DNA of 64,000 bases, from contig NZ_JYMR01000016.1 of NCBI RefSeq assembly GCF_000938255.1, positions 62,001 through 126,000 of the forward strand. Direction: 5' to 3'. Shown here piece by piece: positions 34,481 to 43,949 of this stretch; within the stretch, counting starts at the first letter, position 1; each line of letters begins with the position of its first letter. The stretch is from Bradyrhizobium sp. LTSP849. GTDB taxonomy: Bacteria > Pseudomonadota > Alphaproteobacteria > Rhizobiales > Xanthobacteraceae. Position numbers and translations under genes: made by a program. The notes beneath the pieces were generated by a model, which was not told the origin of the DNA, ran no database searches, and saw only the letters and a list, made by a program, of their open reading frames with translations.

Positions 34481-35940
34481 GCCGCGACAGAGGCTCCGAG
34501 CTTTGGACCGGCCGCCAATTTCCGCACATCAGGCAACGGCCGCCGCAGTTCGGTGCTTTGTGCAAAATGGCTCTCGAGCGCGAGGCAGATCTCCAGTACC
34601 CGTCGATCGCCATTGCGCGGCCCAACGACCTGAAGGCCGAAGGGCGTCCCTTGTGAGTCGAGACCGGCCGGAATCGAAGCAGCCGGATGCCCGACAAGCG
34701 TGATGCCGTACGTGATGCTGTACCATTCTGCATAGTGTTGCGCCGGACGGCCTTGCAGAACCTTTGGAAAGCCAATCGCGTGCTTGTAGGGAGAGACATT
34801 CACGGAGGGCACGATCAACACATCATAGCTGGTGAAAATCTTTTGAAATTCGCGGTAAATTCGGGTCTGCTCGGCCATCGACCAGGCGATGTCGGCTCCC
34901 GACATTGCCAACGCCTCATTCATGTTGGAGACAATGTTGGGGTCCAGCTCATCGCCGTACTTCTCAAAACGGTCCTTCATACCGGCAAGGAGATAGAGCC
35001 CTCGAACGCCCCAGTAGGCGCGTTCTGCATTCTCCATCGATACGGCGTACGGCTCCAGGCGCGCAAACGTGCCGTCAAGGTGTCGCATCTTTTTCCGAAA
35101 CGTTTCCCGAACGTCTTCGTCAACAGGTGCGAAGCCTAGATCCTCCGAAATTGCGACTCTCAAGCCGGAAATATCTACGGGCTGAAGATTCATGAAGGAG
35201 ACAGGATCTACCGGCGTCGAAAGCATGTCTCTGGGATCGTACGCCGCCATGGCTCCGAGCAGGAGAGCCGTATCACGTACGTCCCGCCCCATCGGGCCTT
35301 GGACACCGTTCGTGGTTAGCCCCACTGTTCGCCGCTCGGAGGGTACAAGTCCTGGCGAAGGCCGCAATCCGAAGACGCCGCAAAACGCCGCGGGGTTGCG
35401 AATGCTTGCGCCGGAGTCTGAGCCGTTCGCGATCGGAACCATATTGGTGGCAAGGGCGACGCCGGCTCCCCCCGATGAGCCTCCGCAGGTCCTTGTCGTG
35501 TCGAAGGGGTTTCCCGTCTGTCCGAAAACGCGGTTTACCGTGTTCGATCCGATTCCGAATTCCGGCGAGTTTGTCTTGCCAAGGATAATGGCACCTTGCG
35601 CTCGCATCCGAGCGACGACGGCTTCGTCTTCCTTCGGCACGTGATCCTTGAAAAGTGGCGACGCAAAAGTCGTTCGAATGTCCGCCGTTTCGTTGAGATC
35701 CTTGATGGCGGCGGGTAGACCGTGAAGGAGTCCAAGCTTTTCCCCCTTCATCACGGCGACTTCCGCGCGCTTCGCCTCCTGCCGCGCACGCTCGTAGGAT
35801 TTCGTAACGATAGCATTGACTGCAGGATTCACCCACTCAATCTGCTCGATGCATGACTCCAGAAGCTCCACCGGAGAGAGTTTGCGGGATCCGATGAGTC
35901 GCCGCGCCTCAACAGCGCTGAGGTCGCATGGCTTTGTCAT
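34477..35940 (-). CDS. Amidase signature family hydrolase
   Basis: 487 aa. The catalytic Lys is in AAIKDLNETAD (~80); the Ser-rich signature runs CGGSSGGAGVALAT to GSDSGASIRNPAAFCG, with both catalytic Ser residues present. It belongs to the broad-specificity group around aryl-acylamidases and 6-aminohexanoate-cyclic-dimer-hydrolase-like enzymes. It is translationally coupled to OTC downstream and lies 50 bp after the second permease gene, so it very likely acts on the imported compound by cleaving an amide bond. It is only distantly similar to the amidase at 19.6-21.0 kb. Confidence 0.9.
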   Translation of the reverse strand: MTKPCDLSAVEARRLIGSRKLSPVELLESCIEQIEWVNPAVNAIVTKSYERARQEAKRAEVAVMKGEKLGLLHGLPAAIKDLNETADIRTTFASPLFKDHVPKEDEAVVARMRAQGAIILGKTNSPEFGIGSNTVNRVFGQTGNPFDTTRTCGGSSGGAGVALATNMVPIANGSDSGASIRNPAAFCGVFGLRPSPGLVPSERRTVGLTTNGVQGPMGRDVRDTALLLGAMAAYDPRDMLSTPVDPVSFMNLQPVDISGLRVAISEDLGFAPVDEDVRETFRKKMRHLDGTFARLEPYAVSMENAERAYWGVRGLYLLAGMKDRFEKYGDELDPNIVSNMNEALAMSGADIAWSMAEQTRIYREFQKIFTSYDVLIVPSVNVSPYKHAIGFPKVLQGRPAQHYAEWYSITYGITLVGHPAASIPAGLDSQGTPFGLQVVGPRNGDRRVLEICLALESHFAQSTELRRPLPDVRKLAAGPKLGASVAA

Positions 35941-35990
35941 TATAGTCTCCTTTTAGTACCCGACATTAGAGGTGTTGAGTTCGACGCAGA

Positions 35991-36890
35991 TCACGCGATC
36001 TGGCGACGAACAACTCGTGACGCGAAGTCAATCAAGGTGACAACCGCCAGAATCATCAGCACGACCATAAAGACTTGATCCCAAAGCAGCAGTTGCATCC
36101 GCTCCGAGAGCTCATAGCCCAATCCACCGGCGCCGACGACGCCAAGGATCGTCGCCGAGCGTGCGTTGCTTTCGAAATAGTAGAGTATGTTGGATAGAAA
36201 GAGCGGGAGGATCTGAGGAACATACGCCCAGCGCAGCAAAGTCAGGCGATCTGCACCACAGGACTGCACGCCCTCGATTTGCTTGTTGTCGATCTGCTCG
36301 ATGATCTCAGAGAAGACTTTCGCGAGGACTGCACCGTCGGCAATGGCGATTGCCATAATGCCGGCGAAAGGCGTTAGGCCAACAGCGCTGACGAAAATCA
36401 ACGCCCAGATGAGCACATCAACGCCCCGAACGAAGTCGAAAAGGCGTCGAACGACGAAACGAAGAGGCCAGACCCCCACAACGTTACTAGCGCCCAAGAA
36501 GCTGAGCGGAATCGCAATCACAGCGGCAAGCACCGTCCCGACGAAGGCCATCGCGACGGTCTGCCCCAAGGCGTACAGGAGTTCGGAAAAGTGCCCTCCC
36601 GCCGTGGGCGGTACCATCGACCTCAAAAAGCCACCAAGCTTCTCGAGCCCACGCGCCATCGACAGGGGATTCAAGCCAACTTTATATGCGGCACCGATGA
36701 AGACAGCGAGCCCGAGAAGCAGCAGTGCAACGCGCCTTTGTCGGGTACGCCGGTGAGCGATAAGAATCTCAGAGAGTGCGAGGTTGCTGGGCTGAGTCTG
36801 CCCAGCAGATGCGTTATCGCCGGGTTCGACGGCAATTATGGCCACTGCACTATTTGGCATGCGATCGTCCCGCTTTGATTCAGCGTTCAT
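35991..36890 (-). CDS. phnE: Phosphonate-type ABC transporter permease PhnE (second)
   Basis: 299 aa with a ~40-residue cytoplasmic leader and about six membrane segments. The ABC-coupling loop reads EGVQSCGADRLTLLRWAYVPQ, then NARSATILGVVGAGGLGYEL, typical of PhnE. Its start overlaps the stop of the first permease gene by 4 bp. The pair forms a heterodimeric channel for the PhnC ATPase and PhnD binding protein. Confidence 0.9.
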   Translation of the reverse strand: MNAESKRDDRMPNSAVAIIAVEPGDNASAGQTQPSNLALSEILIAHRRTRQRRVALLLLGLAVFIGAAYKVGLNPLSMARGLEKLGGFLRSMVPPTAGGHFSELLYALGQTVAMAFVGTVLAAVIAIPLSFLGASNVVGVWPLRFVVRRLFDFVRGVDVLIWALIFVSAVGLTPFAGIMAIAIADGAVLAKVFSEIIEQIDNKQIEGVQSCGADRLTLLRWAYVPQILPLFLSNILYYFESNARSATILGVVGAGGLGYELSERMQLLLWDQVFMVVLMILAVVTLIDFASRVVRRQIA

Positions 36891-37729
36891 GTGAATAGCC
36901 GACGCGCGCGGTCACAGGTCATATCCACAACCATGACGGTGCAGATGATCATGAGCACGATTGCGCTGACGTCTTGATACTGAAAAGAGCGAATTGCGAC
37001 GAATAATTCCTGCCCTATTCCACCAGCGCCGACCAAGCCAATGATGGTTGCCGATCGGATGTTCTTCTCAAATCGGAGCAGTGTATAACTGACGTAAGCT
37101 GGCGCAACTTGCGGCAACAGAGCAAAGCGAACGACAGAAAACCATCCACCTCCGGCGCTCTGAACGGCCTCGAATGTTTTGCCATCCGCAGTCTCGTTGA
37201 CTTCCGAAAACAACTTGCCGAGCGAGCTAGCGGAGTGCAGAGCCACCGCTAAAATACCCGCCGTCGCCCCGAGTCCGAAGGCGAGCACAAAGGCCATTGC
37301 GTACACCAGACTGGGAACCGTTCTAATCAGCTCAAGCAAGCGACGAACGACGAAGTAGGCCCAGCCGCTCGTCAAGTTTCGTGAGGCGACGAAGCTAAGC
37401 GGGGCTCCGATGACGAATCCAATGACTGTGCTCAAGAATGCGATGAGAATCGTGTCCGATAACGCATTGAGCCAAGTGCCGGCAGACCAATACCAACTCT
37501 TCAGATCCGGTCCGACGGTATTGAAGTGGAGCGACGGCACCATCCTTCCGATGTAGTCTGCCGCCGCGGAAGCGCCGTCCAAGAGTGCCTGCGGGCTCAC
37601 TTCGCCGATGCGGGCCGACAATGCCAACAGAACGATAAATACAGCGACTGCGCCAGTCGCCGAGATCAGCTCGCGGGCACGCTTTGATCTCGTAACTTCT
37701 TCGAATTCTATCAGGGATGACCAGGACAT
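36887..37729 (-). CDS. phnE: Phosphonate-type ABC transporter permease PhnE (first)
   Basis: 280 aa. One N-terminal membrane segment at ~20-40 and further segments follow; the coupling motif is EAVQSAGGGWFSVVRFALLPQ, then RSATIIGLVGAGGIGQEL. Two unequal permeases after phnC-phnD is the common alphaproteobacterial phnCDE1E2 layout. It lies 16 bp downstream of phnD and overlaps the next permease gene. Confidence 0.9.
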   Translation of the reverse strand: MSWSSLIEFEEVTRSKRARELISATGAVAVFIVLLALSARIGEVSPQALLDGASAAADYIGRMVPSLHFNTVGPDLKSWYWSAGTWLNALSDTILIAFLSTVIGFVIGAPLSFVASRNLTSGWAYFVVRRLLELIRTVPSLVYAMAFVLAFGLGATAGILAVALHSASSLGKLFSEVNETADGKTFEAVQSAGGGWFSVVRFALLPQVAPAYVSYTLLRFEKNIRSATIIGLVGAGGIGQELFVAIRSFQYQDVSAIVLMIICTVMVVDMTCDRARRLFT

Positions 37730-37745
37730 AAGGATACTCAGTTGG

Positions 37746-38660
37746 TCACTGCTTCCGCTTCGCAGCGAGGTTTTCTCTGATCATCGTGACGATCGGAACG
37801 TAGTCATCGTGGGTGATGGTAACGATTCCTTCGTATGTGCCGTCCCCAAGGCGCTTCAGAAGCGCGGGGTCAGCTTTCGGAAGATCAAGCAACGCTTTCT
37901 GAATGTCTAAGCGCATCGAGCTTGGCAGGTCGGAGCGTGCGGTGAACACATCCCCCTCAATCTTGGGAGACTTCCAGACGAGGCGGACGGCGTTGGGCGG
38001 AATAAGCCCTTTGCTTTCCATCCGTGTGACGTTGGTTCTCGTCTCCGCCGTGTACCAGGTTGCGGCGGCATCGTAGGTACCGTTATAGACCGCCATCACA
38101 GCGTTCTCGTGTGTTCCAGCAAAACCCGTCTTCGCGAAGAATTTTGAAGGATCCTTCCCCTCCTTGCGTAGGAAGAACGATGGCACTTCAAATCCGCTGG
38201 TCGAGTTCGGATCCGTATAGGCCAGCGTCTTGCCTTGCAGGTCATCAACGGTGCGATAGTTGCTATCGCTCTTGACGATGATCATCGAATAATAGCCGGT
38301 GTCACCGCCAGCGGCGACCACGGCCGCAATTGGCTCCACATTTGCCTGTGTCACCAACCACGCCTGGGCATAGCCGGCGGCGCCGAGATAGGCCAATTCA
38401 AGCCGTTTGGACCGCAACGCCTCGATCGTGCCTGCATAGTCCGTTGTTTGTCGAACCACGACTTTCGTACGAAGGGCGGAAGCCAAATATTCGGCCATTT
38501 CGCCCCACCGGCTCATCCCCTCTGCATTCTCGTTGGGGCGAACGGAAAATCGTATCTCTGGAAATTGAGTGCGCCAATCATCCGCGGCCTTTGCATTGGG
38601 TAGTTGCAGGCCTAGCGCAGCAGCAGCAGACAGCCGGAGAACATCTCGCCGAGTTTGCAT
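37746..38660 (-). CDS. phnD: Phosphonate-type ABC transporter substrate-binding protein PhnD
   Basis: 304 aa. A Tat/Sec-like signal (MQTRRDVLRLSAAAALGLQL) precedes the mature protein. Family features: IRFSVRPNENAEGMSRWGEM, VVVRQTTDYAGTIEAL, LAYTDPNSTSGFEVPSFF, then an EGIVTITHDDY end. This fold binds phosphonates, phosphite or related oxyanions with P-O contacts from a Ser/Thr-rich loop (DPNSTSG). Ligand specificity cannot be read by eye; the neighbouring genes suggest an amide-linked phosphonate or an ornithine derivative. Confidence 0.9.
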   Translation of the reverse strand: MQTRRDVLRLSAAAALGLQLPNAKAADDWRTQFPEIRFSVRPNENAEGMSRWGEMAEYLASALRTKVVVRQTTDYAGTIEALRSKRLELAYLGAAGYAQAWLVTQANVEPIAAVVAAGGDTGYYSMIIVKSDSNYRTVDDLQGKTLAYTDPNSTSGFEVPSFFLRKEGKDPSKFFAKTGFAGTHENAVMAVYNGTYDAAATWYTAETRTNVTRMESKGLIPPNAVRLVWKSPKIEGDVFTARSDLPSSMRLDIQKALLDLPKADPALLKRLGDGTYEGIVTITHDDYVPIVTMIRENLAAKRKQ

Positions 38661-38698
38661 CGATCCCTACTCCTGAAACTTTCGGGGGTGTCCGGCGG

Positions 38699-39472
38699 CT
38701 AATCGACGTTAGCCAATGAAGCGTCGAGCTCGCTCTCGGAGGCGACGCCATAGACTTGGCTCACCCTGGCCGGGCTAAGTTCGGTCGGGGAGCACTCAAA
38801 CGCGATCCGTCCATCGACCATGCCAATGATGCGATCGCAGTAGTTACGAGCGGTATGCAAATTATGCAGGTTGCAGATAACCGTCAGCCCGCGCTCCCTG
38901 TTGATTTTTCGCAAAGCGTCCATCACCACCTTGGCGTTCCTTGGGTCCAGTGAAGCGACAGGTTCATCTGCCAGAATGATTTGGGGGTTCTGCATGAGTG
39001 CGCGCGCGATGGCTACGCGCTGCGCCTGACCACCCGAGATCCCGTCGGCCCGGTGAAGCGCTCGAGCTGACATGTCGAGCTCATCCAAGAGGCGGTACGC
39101 CTGTCGGCGCTCATCGTCGGAGAACACACCGAGCAGATTTCGCCAAGACGACCGACGAGAGACGCCGCCGATCATCACATTAGTGATGACGTCCACACGT
39201 TGAATCAGATTGAACTGCTGAAAGATCATCGCGCATTGCGCGCGCCAGGCCCGCAGATGCGCTCCTGAAAGACGAGCAATGTTGCGGCCGTCCCAGGTTA
39301 GCGATCCCGAACTTGGATCGATGAGGCGATTGATGAGGCGCAGGAGCGTGGATTTTCCCGCTCCAGACCTGCCAATGATCCCGACCATCTGGCCTTTGCC
39401 CACCGACAACGAGACACCATCAACCGCGCTGAGAGCACCGTAGGTTTTGGTAAGACCTTGGATCTGCAGCAT
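38699..39472 (-). CDS. phnC: Phosphonate-type ABC transporter ATPase PhnC
   Basis: 257 aa. Walker A GRSGAGKST (~35), Q-loop IFQQFNLIQRVDV, signature SGGQAQRVAIARAL and Walker B ILADEPVASLD are all intact. First gene of the operon phnC-phnD-phnE-phnE-amidase-OTC. The promoter region upstream (39473-39720) is shared with the divergent deacylase gene and carries motifs also found upstream of the GNAT gene. Confidence 0.92.
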   Translation of the reverse strand: MLQIQGLTKTYGALSAVDGVSLSVGKGQMVGIIGRSGAGKSTLLRLINRLIDPSSGSLTWDGRNIARLSGAHLRAWRAQCAMIFQQFNLIQRVDVITNVMIGGVSRRSSWRNLLGVFSDDERRQAYRLLDELDMSARALHRADGISGGQAQRVAIARALMQNPQIILADEPVASLDPRNAKVVMDALRKINRERGLTVICNLHNLHTARNYCDRIIGMVDGRIAFECSPTELSPARVSQVYGVASESELDASLANVD

Positions 39473-39501
39473 TGCCGGAGCCCTTTTCCCAAGAGGCCTA
39501 T

Positions 39502-39539
39502 CCTAGTTTCTAGGTAGCTAGACCTGTTGACGTATCTAT
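39502..39539. promoter_or_regulatory. Candidate operator between phnC and the deacylase gene
   Basis: CCTAG-TTT-CTAGG (39502-39514) is a perfect short palindrome, overlapped by AGGT-N6-ACCT (39512-39525); TATCTAT follows at 39533-39539. AGGTAGC (39512-39518) and TATCTAT are shared with the GNAT/GntR promoter at 33.0 kb. Likely binding region for the PhnF-like regulator. Confidence 0.45.
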
Positions 39540-39720
39540 ACAGCTCAAATACAAAGCCACCCATCCTCACGTCAAGGTGAAATTTTGTGCTGCACTGCAC
39601 GATATTCGGACAACTTTCTTTCGCGGCTGCGTCGCCAGTCTTGGATGTTGTTGAAGTCGGGCGCGCTGGCGGAAGCAAACAGCCCAGCCGCAAGCGAAAC
39701 CGGCGCGGAAAGGCGAACCC

Positions 39721-40896
39721 ATGAAACAACCGGGAGACCGCGCACTGAGCGAGAGCTTGTCGCGAATGGGAGACATTCTTGAGCGCTTGATCGCCTTCAA
39801 CACGATCAGCGAGAGGTCAAACAAGGACCTTTCGGCGTATGTCCGCGACTATCTGACCGCGTACGATATACCCTTCGAAATATCGGAAGATCCGACCGGA
39901 GAAAAAGTCGCGATACTCGCGACTGTCGGGCCGATGATCAATGACGGCGTCGTGCTCTCGGGCCACACTGATGTGGTGCCGGTTACGGGCCAGTCTTGGA
40001 CTTCGGACCCGTTCTTGCTGCGTCGTGACGGCGATCGTTTCGTAGGCCGCGGCGCCGTCGACATGAAGGGCTTTTGTGCCGCTGCCCTGGCCGCACTTCC
40101 CAGACTTCGAGAGCGTCCCCTCAAGAGGCCTCTTCATCTTCTTCTATCCTACGACGAAGAAACCAGCGGTATCGGCTCACTCTCATTCATCGAGAGTTTT
40201 GGCCGTGACCTACCTCGCCCCTCTCACGCAATCATCGGCGAACCGACCGAAATGCAGGTCGCTATCGCTCACAAAGGCCTCGTGAGCTACCAAACAAAGG
40301 TGAGTGGGATCGCTGCCCATGCTTCGCGGCCCGCCGACGGCGTCAATGCCATCGATATCGCCAACGAGGCAATGACCTTCCTCAGATGTGCCGCAACCGA
40401 GCTGCAGGCAGATCGCCTCAAAGATGCGCGTTTCGACCCTAGCTTCACAACTGTGCATGTCGGTTGGATCAACGGTGGGACGGCCGCCAATGTCGTTCCC
40501 AGCGATTGCACGTTCGAATGGGAGGTCCGAAGCGTCCCGGGGGTCGACGACGGACTGGTAAATGAAAAGCTCGATGCCTGGGCTGCGGCCACCTTGACCG
40601 CATTGCAGCCGACCGTGGATATATCGACGACAACTACCTGCATGCTCCCCGCTCTTTCGACGGACGCAAAGCACGCCGCCGTCTCCACTACCCTAAGACT
40701 GGCCAAACGAGATCAACCCTGCACCGTACCGTACGCAACCGAGGCTGGGCATTTCCAGCGTGCAGGTATTGCCGCAGTCGTCTGCGGGCCAGGCTCCGTC
40801 GAGCAGGCCCATCGCCCCGACGAATACATTCGGCTCAGCGAATTGCAGCGGTGTGGAGACTTTATCACGCAGCTTGGTGATTCCTTGTGCGTCTAA
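39721..40896 (+). CDS. M20 family deacylase, acetylornithine deacetylase (ArgE)-like
   Basis: 391 aa. Metal and catalytic motifs: SGHTDVVPVTG, GRGAVDMKGF with the bridging Asp, and YDEETSG with the catalytic Glu and metal Glu. The dimerisation domain spans ~180-290. This is the ArgE/DapE branch that removes acyl groups from the amino group of ornithine or diaminopimelate. First of three forward genes with two cyclodeaminase-family genes, so the released product is probably ornithine. Divergent from phnC. Confidence 0.88.
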   Translation: MKQPGDRALSESLSRMGDILERLIAFNTISERSNKDLSAYVRDYLTAYDIPFEISEDPTGEKVAILATVGPMINDGVVLSGHTDVVPVTGQSWTSDPFLLRRDGDRFVGRGAVDMKGFCAAALAALPRLRERPLKRPLHLLLSYDEETSGIGSLSFIESFGRDLPRPSHAIIGEPTEMQVAIAHKGLVSYQTKVSGIAAHASRPADGVNAIDIANEAMTFLRCAATELQADRLKDARFDPSFTTVHVGWINGGTAANVVPSDCTFEWEVRSVPGVDDGLVNEKLDAWAAATLTALQPTVDISTTTTCMLPALSTDAKHAAVSTTLRLAKRDQPCTVPYATEAGHFQRAGIAAVVCGPGSVEQAHRPDEYIRLSELQRCGDFITQLGDSLCV

Positions 40897-40933
40897 ATCG
40901 TCCTAGCAAATCGCGCGAATTTGAGGCTCCGTA

Positions 40934-42010
40934 ATGCCTGCCATTCAACTTGCCGTCCCGCTGCCCACGCCGCCGCTCAACGTCGTACCTTTCGTCAGCG
41001 TCGAGCGGATGATGCGACTCGTTTTGCAGACCGGCATCGAGCGATTTCTGGCCGAGCTCGCGGAGACTATTGAAAACGACTTTCGCCGCTGGAACTCCTT
41101 TGAGAAGCATTCTCGTCTTGCGGCTCACAGCCGAGACGGCGTTATTGAGCTGATGCCGACGAGCGACGGAGAGCTATACGCCGTCAAGTACGTGAACGGT
41201 CACCCCTATAACGGGCGAAGCGGACGCCAGACGGTCGCGGCATTCGGTGTCCTATCCGAAGTTTGGACTGGCTATCCAGTGATGATTTCAGAGATGACCC
41301 TTTTGACCGCGTTACGGACCGCGGCGACGTCAGCCATGGCGGCCAAATATCTTGCGCCGCAGGGCGCCAGGACGATGGCGATCATCGGAAACGGTGCGCA
41401 AGCCGAATTTCAGGCACTCGCGTTCAAGACCCTTCTTGGTGTCGACCAGTTCAGATTGTTCGATATCGATGCTTCCGCCAGCGAAAAGTGCGCTCGCAAC
41501 TTGGCGAAGGCGGGCCTCTCGCCGAAGATCTTGCGCAGTCCGGAAGAGGCTATCGAGCATGCCCAGATCATTACCACGGTCACGGCAGACAAGCAGATGG
41601 CCACTATCTTGATCGACAACATGGTCGGGCCCGGTACACACATCAATGCCGTGGGTGGCGACTGTCCCGGCAAGACGGAGCTGCATCCCGATATCCTGCG
41701 CCGATCCGGTATTTTCGTGGAGTTCGAGCCGCAAACCAGGATTGAGGGAGAGATCCAGCAACTTCCCTCAGACCACGCGGTCGTTGAGCTCCATCGCGTC
41801 ATCTCTGGAGAATACCTTGGCCGCACTTCAGGCAACGAGATCACATTGTTCGATTCGGTCGGCTTTGCGATCGAGGATTTCTCGGCCTTGCGCTACGTCC
41901 GTCATCTCTTGCGCGACACAACAGATTACGAGCCGTTGGATCTTTTGGCAGATCCCGACGACCCCCGCGACCTCTTCGGAATGCTCATGCGCGCCGAAGC
42001 GAGGCTTTGA
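40934..42010 (+). CDS. ocd: Ornithine cyclodeaminase
   Basis: 358 aa. The sequence follows the characterised Pseudomonas ornithine cyclodeaminase along its length: SRDGVIELMPTSDGELYAVK, YVNGHP with the substrate-binding Lys-85, TALRTAATSAMAA, GNGAQAEFQALAF for NAD+, and AVGGDCPGKTEL with catalytic Asp-243 (equivalents of Lys-69 and Asp-228). The enzyme turns L-ornithine into L-proline and ammonia with bound NAD+. It lies 37 bp after the deacylase gene. The match is strong enough for a functional name. Confidence 0.92.
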   Translation: MPAIQLAVPLPTPPLNVVPFVSVERMMRLVLQTGIERFLAELAETIENDFRRWNSFEKHSRLAAHSRDGVIELMPTSDGELYAVKYVNGHPYNGRSGRQTVAAFGVLSEVWTGYPVMISEMTLLTALRTAATSAMAAKYLAPQGARTMAIIGNGAQAEFQALAFKTLLGVDQFRLFDIDASASEKCARNLAKAGLSPKILRSPEEAIEHAQIITTVTADKQMATILIDNMVGPGTHINAVGGDCPGKTELHPDILRRSGIFVEFEPQTRIEGEIQQLPSDHAVVELHRVISGEYLGRTSGNEITLFDSVGFAIEDFSALRYVRHLLRDTTDYEPLDLLADPDDPRDLFGMLMRAEARL

Positions 42011-42109
42011 CCGGCCGATAGCTCGCCGATGCCGAACCTAAGCGGCGCTAAAAAGGTGATCGATGTCCGGGACGCGACTTGATCTTGTATCAAAATTATT
42101 GGAGCCCGC

Positions 42110-43039
42110 GTGCTACCCTATTTAACTGCTCCGGAGATCAACGCGGGGCTGGATTATCCCCGGCTCATCGATGCTCTTGATGAGGCCTTTCGTTCCCTGA
42201 GCGAACGCATGCCCGTCCGTCAACGCTATGATGTCGGGACGACGAGAAGTCCCGGTCATCTTTTGACGATGCCGGCTTGGGAAAGAGGCCACTCCTTAGG
42301 AGTGAAGCTTGTAACCGTATTCCCCGAAAACGCCGCATTCGGTCTCGGGGCAGTTTCGTCCGTGTATGTTTTGTTGAACGCCGTCACGGGCCAGCCACGC
42401 GCAATCATAGATGGCGAGGCGCTGACGAACCGGAGAACGGCCGCAACTTCCGCGCTGGCCTCACGCTACTTGTCGCGTTCGGACAGCTCGACCTTGCTGC
42501 TCGTCGGGACAGGTCGCCTGGCTTCATGCTTGCCCGAGGCTCATCGAGCCGTGAGGTCAATCAGCAAGATCATCGTATGGGGCAGGAGCAGGCAGCGCGC
42601 GATCACGCTTGCAAATGAGTTGATCAAGATGGGTTTTGACGCCCGAGCGACAGACGATCTCATAACTTCTCTGAATGAGGCGGATATCGTTAGTTGCGCA
42701 ACGACCTCCCGCGAACCGATTGTGACAGGACGACATCTGCGGCCAGGGACGCATCTCGATCTGGTAGGCGCTTTTACACCAGATATGAGAGAGAGCGACG
42801 ATGACGCAGTATGCCGCAGCCGGGTGTTCGTCGATACTATCGCAGGAGCGTTGACCGAAGCCGGCGATCTTCTTCAACCAATCGCCGCTGGCCGCTGGAG
42901 CGCCGACGACGTTTGCGCCGATCTTCATCAACTCGCCGCCGGGACCTCCGCGGGACGTCTTAGCCTTGACGAGATTACGCTCTTCAAATCCGTAGGTAGC
43001 GCGATCGAGGATCTGGTCGCAGCTTCGCTTCTGATCTAA
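42110..43039 (+). CDS. Ornithine cyclodeaminase/mu-crystallin family protein
   Basis: 309 aa from a GTG at 42110 behind TTGGAG. It shares the family fold (GVKLVTVFPEN for the Lys region, DGEALTNRRTAATSALASRY, VGTGRLASCL) but has the short form and no GDCPGKTEL motif (it reads LVGAFTPDMRE). This pattern is that of ketimine/pyrroline-2-carboxylate reductases and opine-type or staphyloferrin-type relatives rather than true cyclodeaminases. It may reduce a cyclic imine formed from a modified ornithine. The loop GTGRLAS replaces the commoner GTGxQA. Confidence 0.85.
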   Translation: MLPYLTAPEINAGLDYPRLIDALDEAFRSLSERMPVRQRYDVGTTRSPGHLLTMPAWERGHSLGVKLVTVFPENAAFGLGAVSSVYVLLNAVTGQPRAIIDGEALTNRRTAATSALASRYLSRSDSSTLLLVGTGRLASCLPEAHRAVRSISKIIVWGRSRQRAITLANELIKMGFDARATDDLITSLNEADIVSCATTSREPIVTGRHLRPGTHLDLVGAFTPDMRESDDDAVCRSRVFVDTIAGALTEAGDLLQPIAAGRWSADDVCADLHQLAAGTSAGRLSLDEITLFKSVGSAIEDLVAASLLI

Positions 43040-43059
43040 AAGATACCTGATGGCTGCCC

Positions 43060-43743
43060 TCAGTGTTCCGTCATGGTATCGACAAGGAATTCGACAAACG
43101 CCTCAGCCTCCGGGGAGAGGGCTTCTTGGACAAGCACGTGGGCCTCTATCACCCCAATGTCCCAGCTTGCCAGCACCGAAATGAGACGCCCTTCTTTAAT
43201 GTCATGACGAAGGATCGGTTGAGCGGAAATTACCAGACCCATGCCACCGATGCCGGCAGCCAGCGCTGATTCAGTATCCGTGACCGTGAGCGGTCCAGCA
43301 AGCCGAACCGAGAGATTTCTTCCGCGTTTCGTTAGAGTGAGGCGCACATCTTTCGGAATGTCCCCCCCGACGAAATGATGTGAAGACAAATCCGTCGGCA
43401 CTCTCGGTACACCATATGTCTGCAAATAGTTGGGGGCCCCAGCCATCGTCAGGGGCCAGCTGCCCATCGATCTTGCCGACATTTCGCTGTTTGAGGGGCT
43501 GCCCAGGCAAACCGCGACGTCTGCTTCACCCAGACCTCGGCACCGTTCCTCTGTGCTCACTTGGATCGATAGAAAAGGGAATTTGCTCCTGAAAGTCTGC
43601 AGCCTGGGGATGATGATCCGGCTCACAAGGATCGAATCGGCCGCCACGCGCAAGACTTGGCTCGTCATTTGGGACCGCATGATTTGTCTTCTGGAAAGAG
43701 AATAATGGTATCGCGCCGCCTTACCTGTCGGACCATGTCTCAC
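43060..43743 (-). pseudogene. LysR-type regulator lacking the DNA-binding domain
   Basis: The 227-residue frame contains a LysR effector-binding domain from about residue 25 (TSQVLRVAADSILVSRIIIP...ADVAVCLGSP...PLTMAGAPNYLQTYG...GGMGLVISAQPIL). The N-terminal helix-turn-helix, normally ~60-90 residues upstream, is absent in all frames up to 43950. The regulator is therefore broken and cannot bind DNA. It is convergent with the second cyclodeaminase-family gene and may be what is left of that operon's former regulator. Confidence 0.7.
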
Positions 43744-43900
43744 AGTCGGAAATACTCCAAAGTACGACCTAGCACCGATTGGGACGGTACTTAGAAAAGT
43801 GGCCGCTGCCCTCTGGGGCGGCGGCCAAGTCTATCGGGAGGAGGCAGACGACCGGTCTGCCAGCGGTTTCATGCACGACCACCGCGAACGGTGAGCGAAT

Positions 43901-43925
43901 GGACGGTCCGCGGATCGCGGACCGT
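43901..43925. terminator. Hairpin downstream of phnA
   Basis: GACGGTCCGCG (43901-43911) pairs with CGCGGACCGTC (43915-43925) over a 3-nt loop, directly after the phosphonoacetate hydrolase stop at 43950 on the reverse strand. T-run weak. Confidence 0.5.
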
Positions 43926-43949
43926 CGCTTTCGATAGGAACTCACGCGC

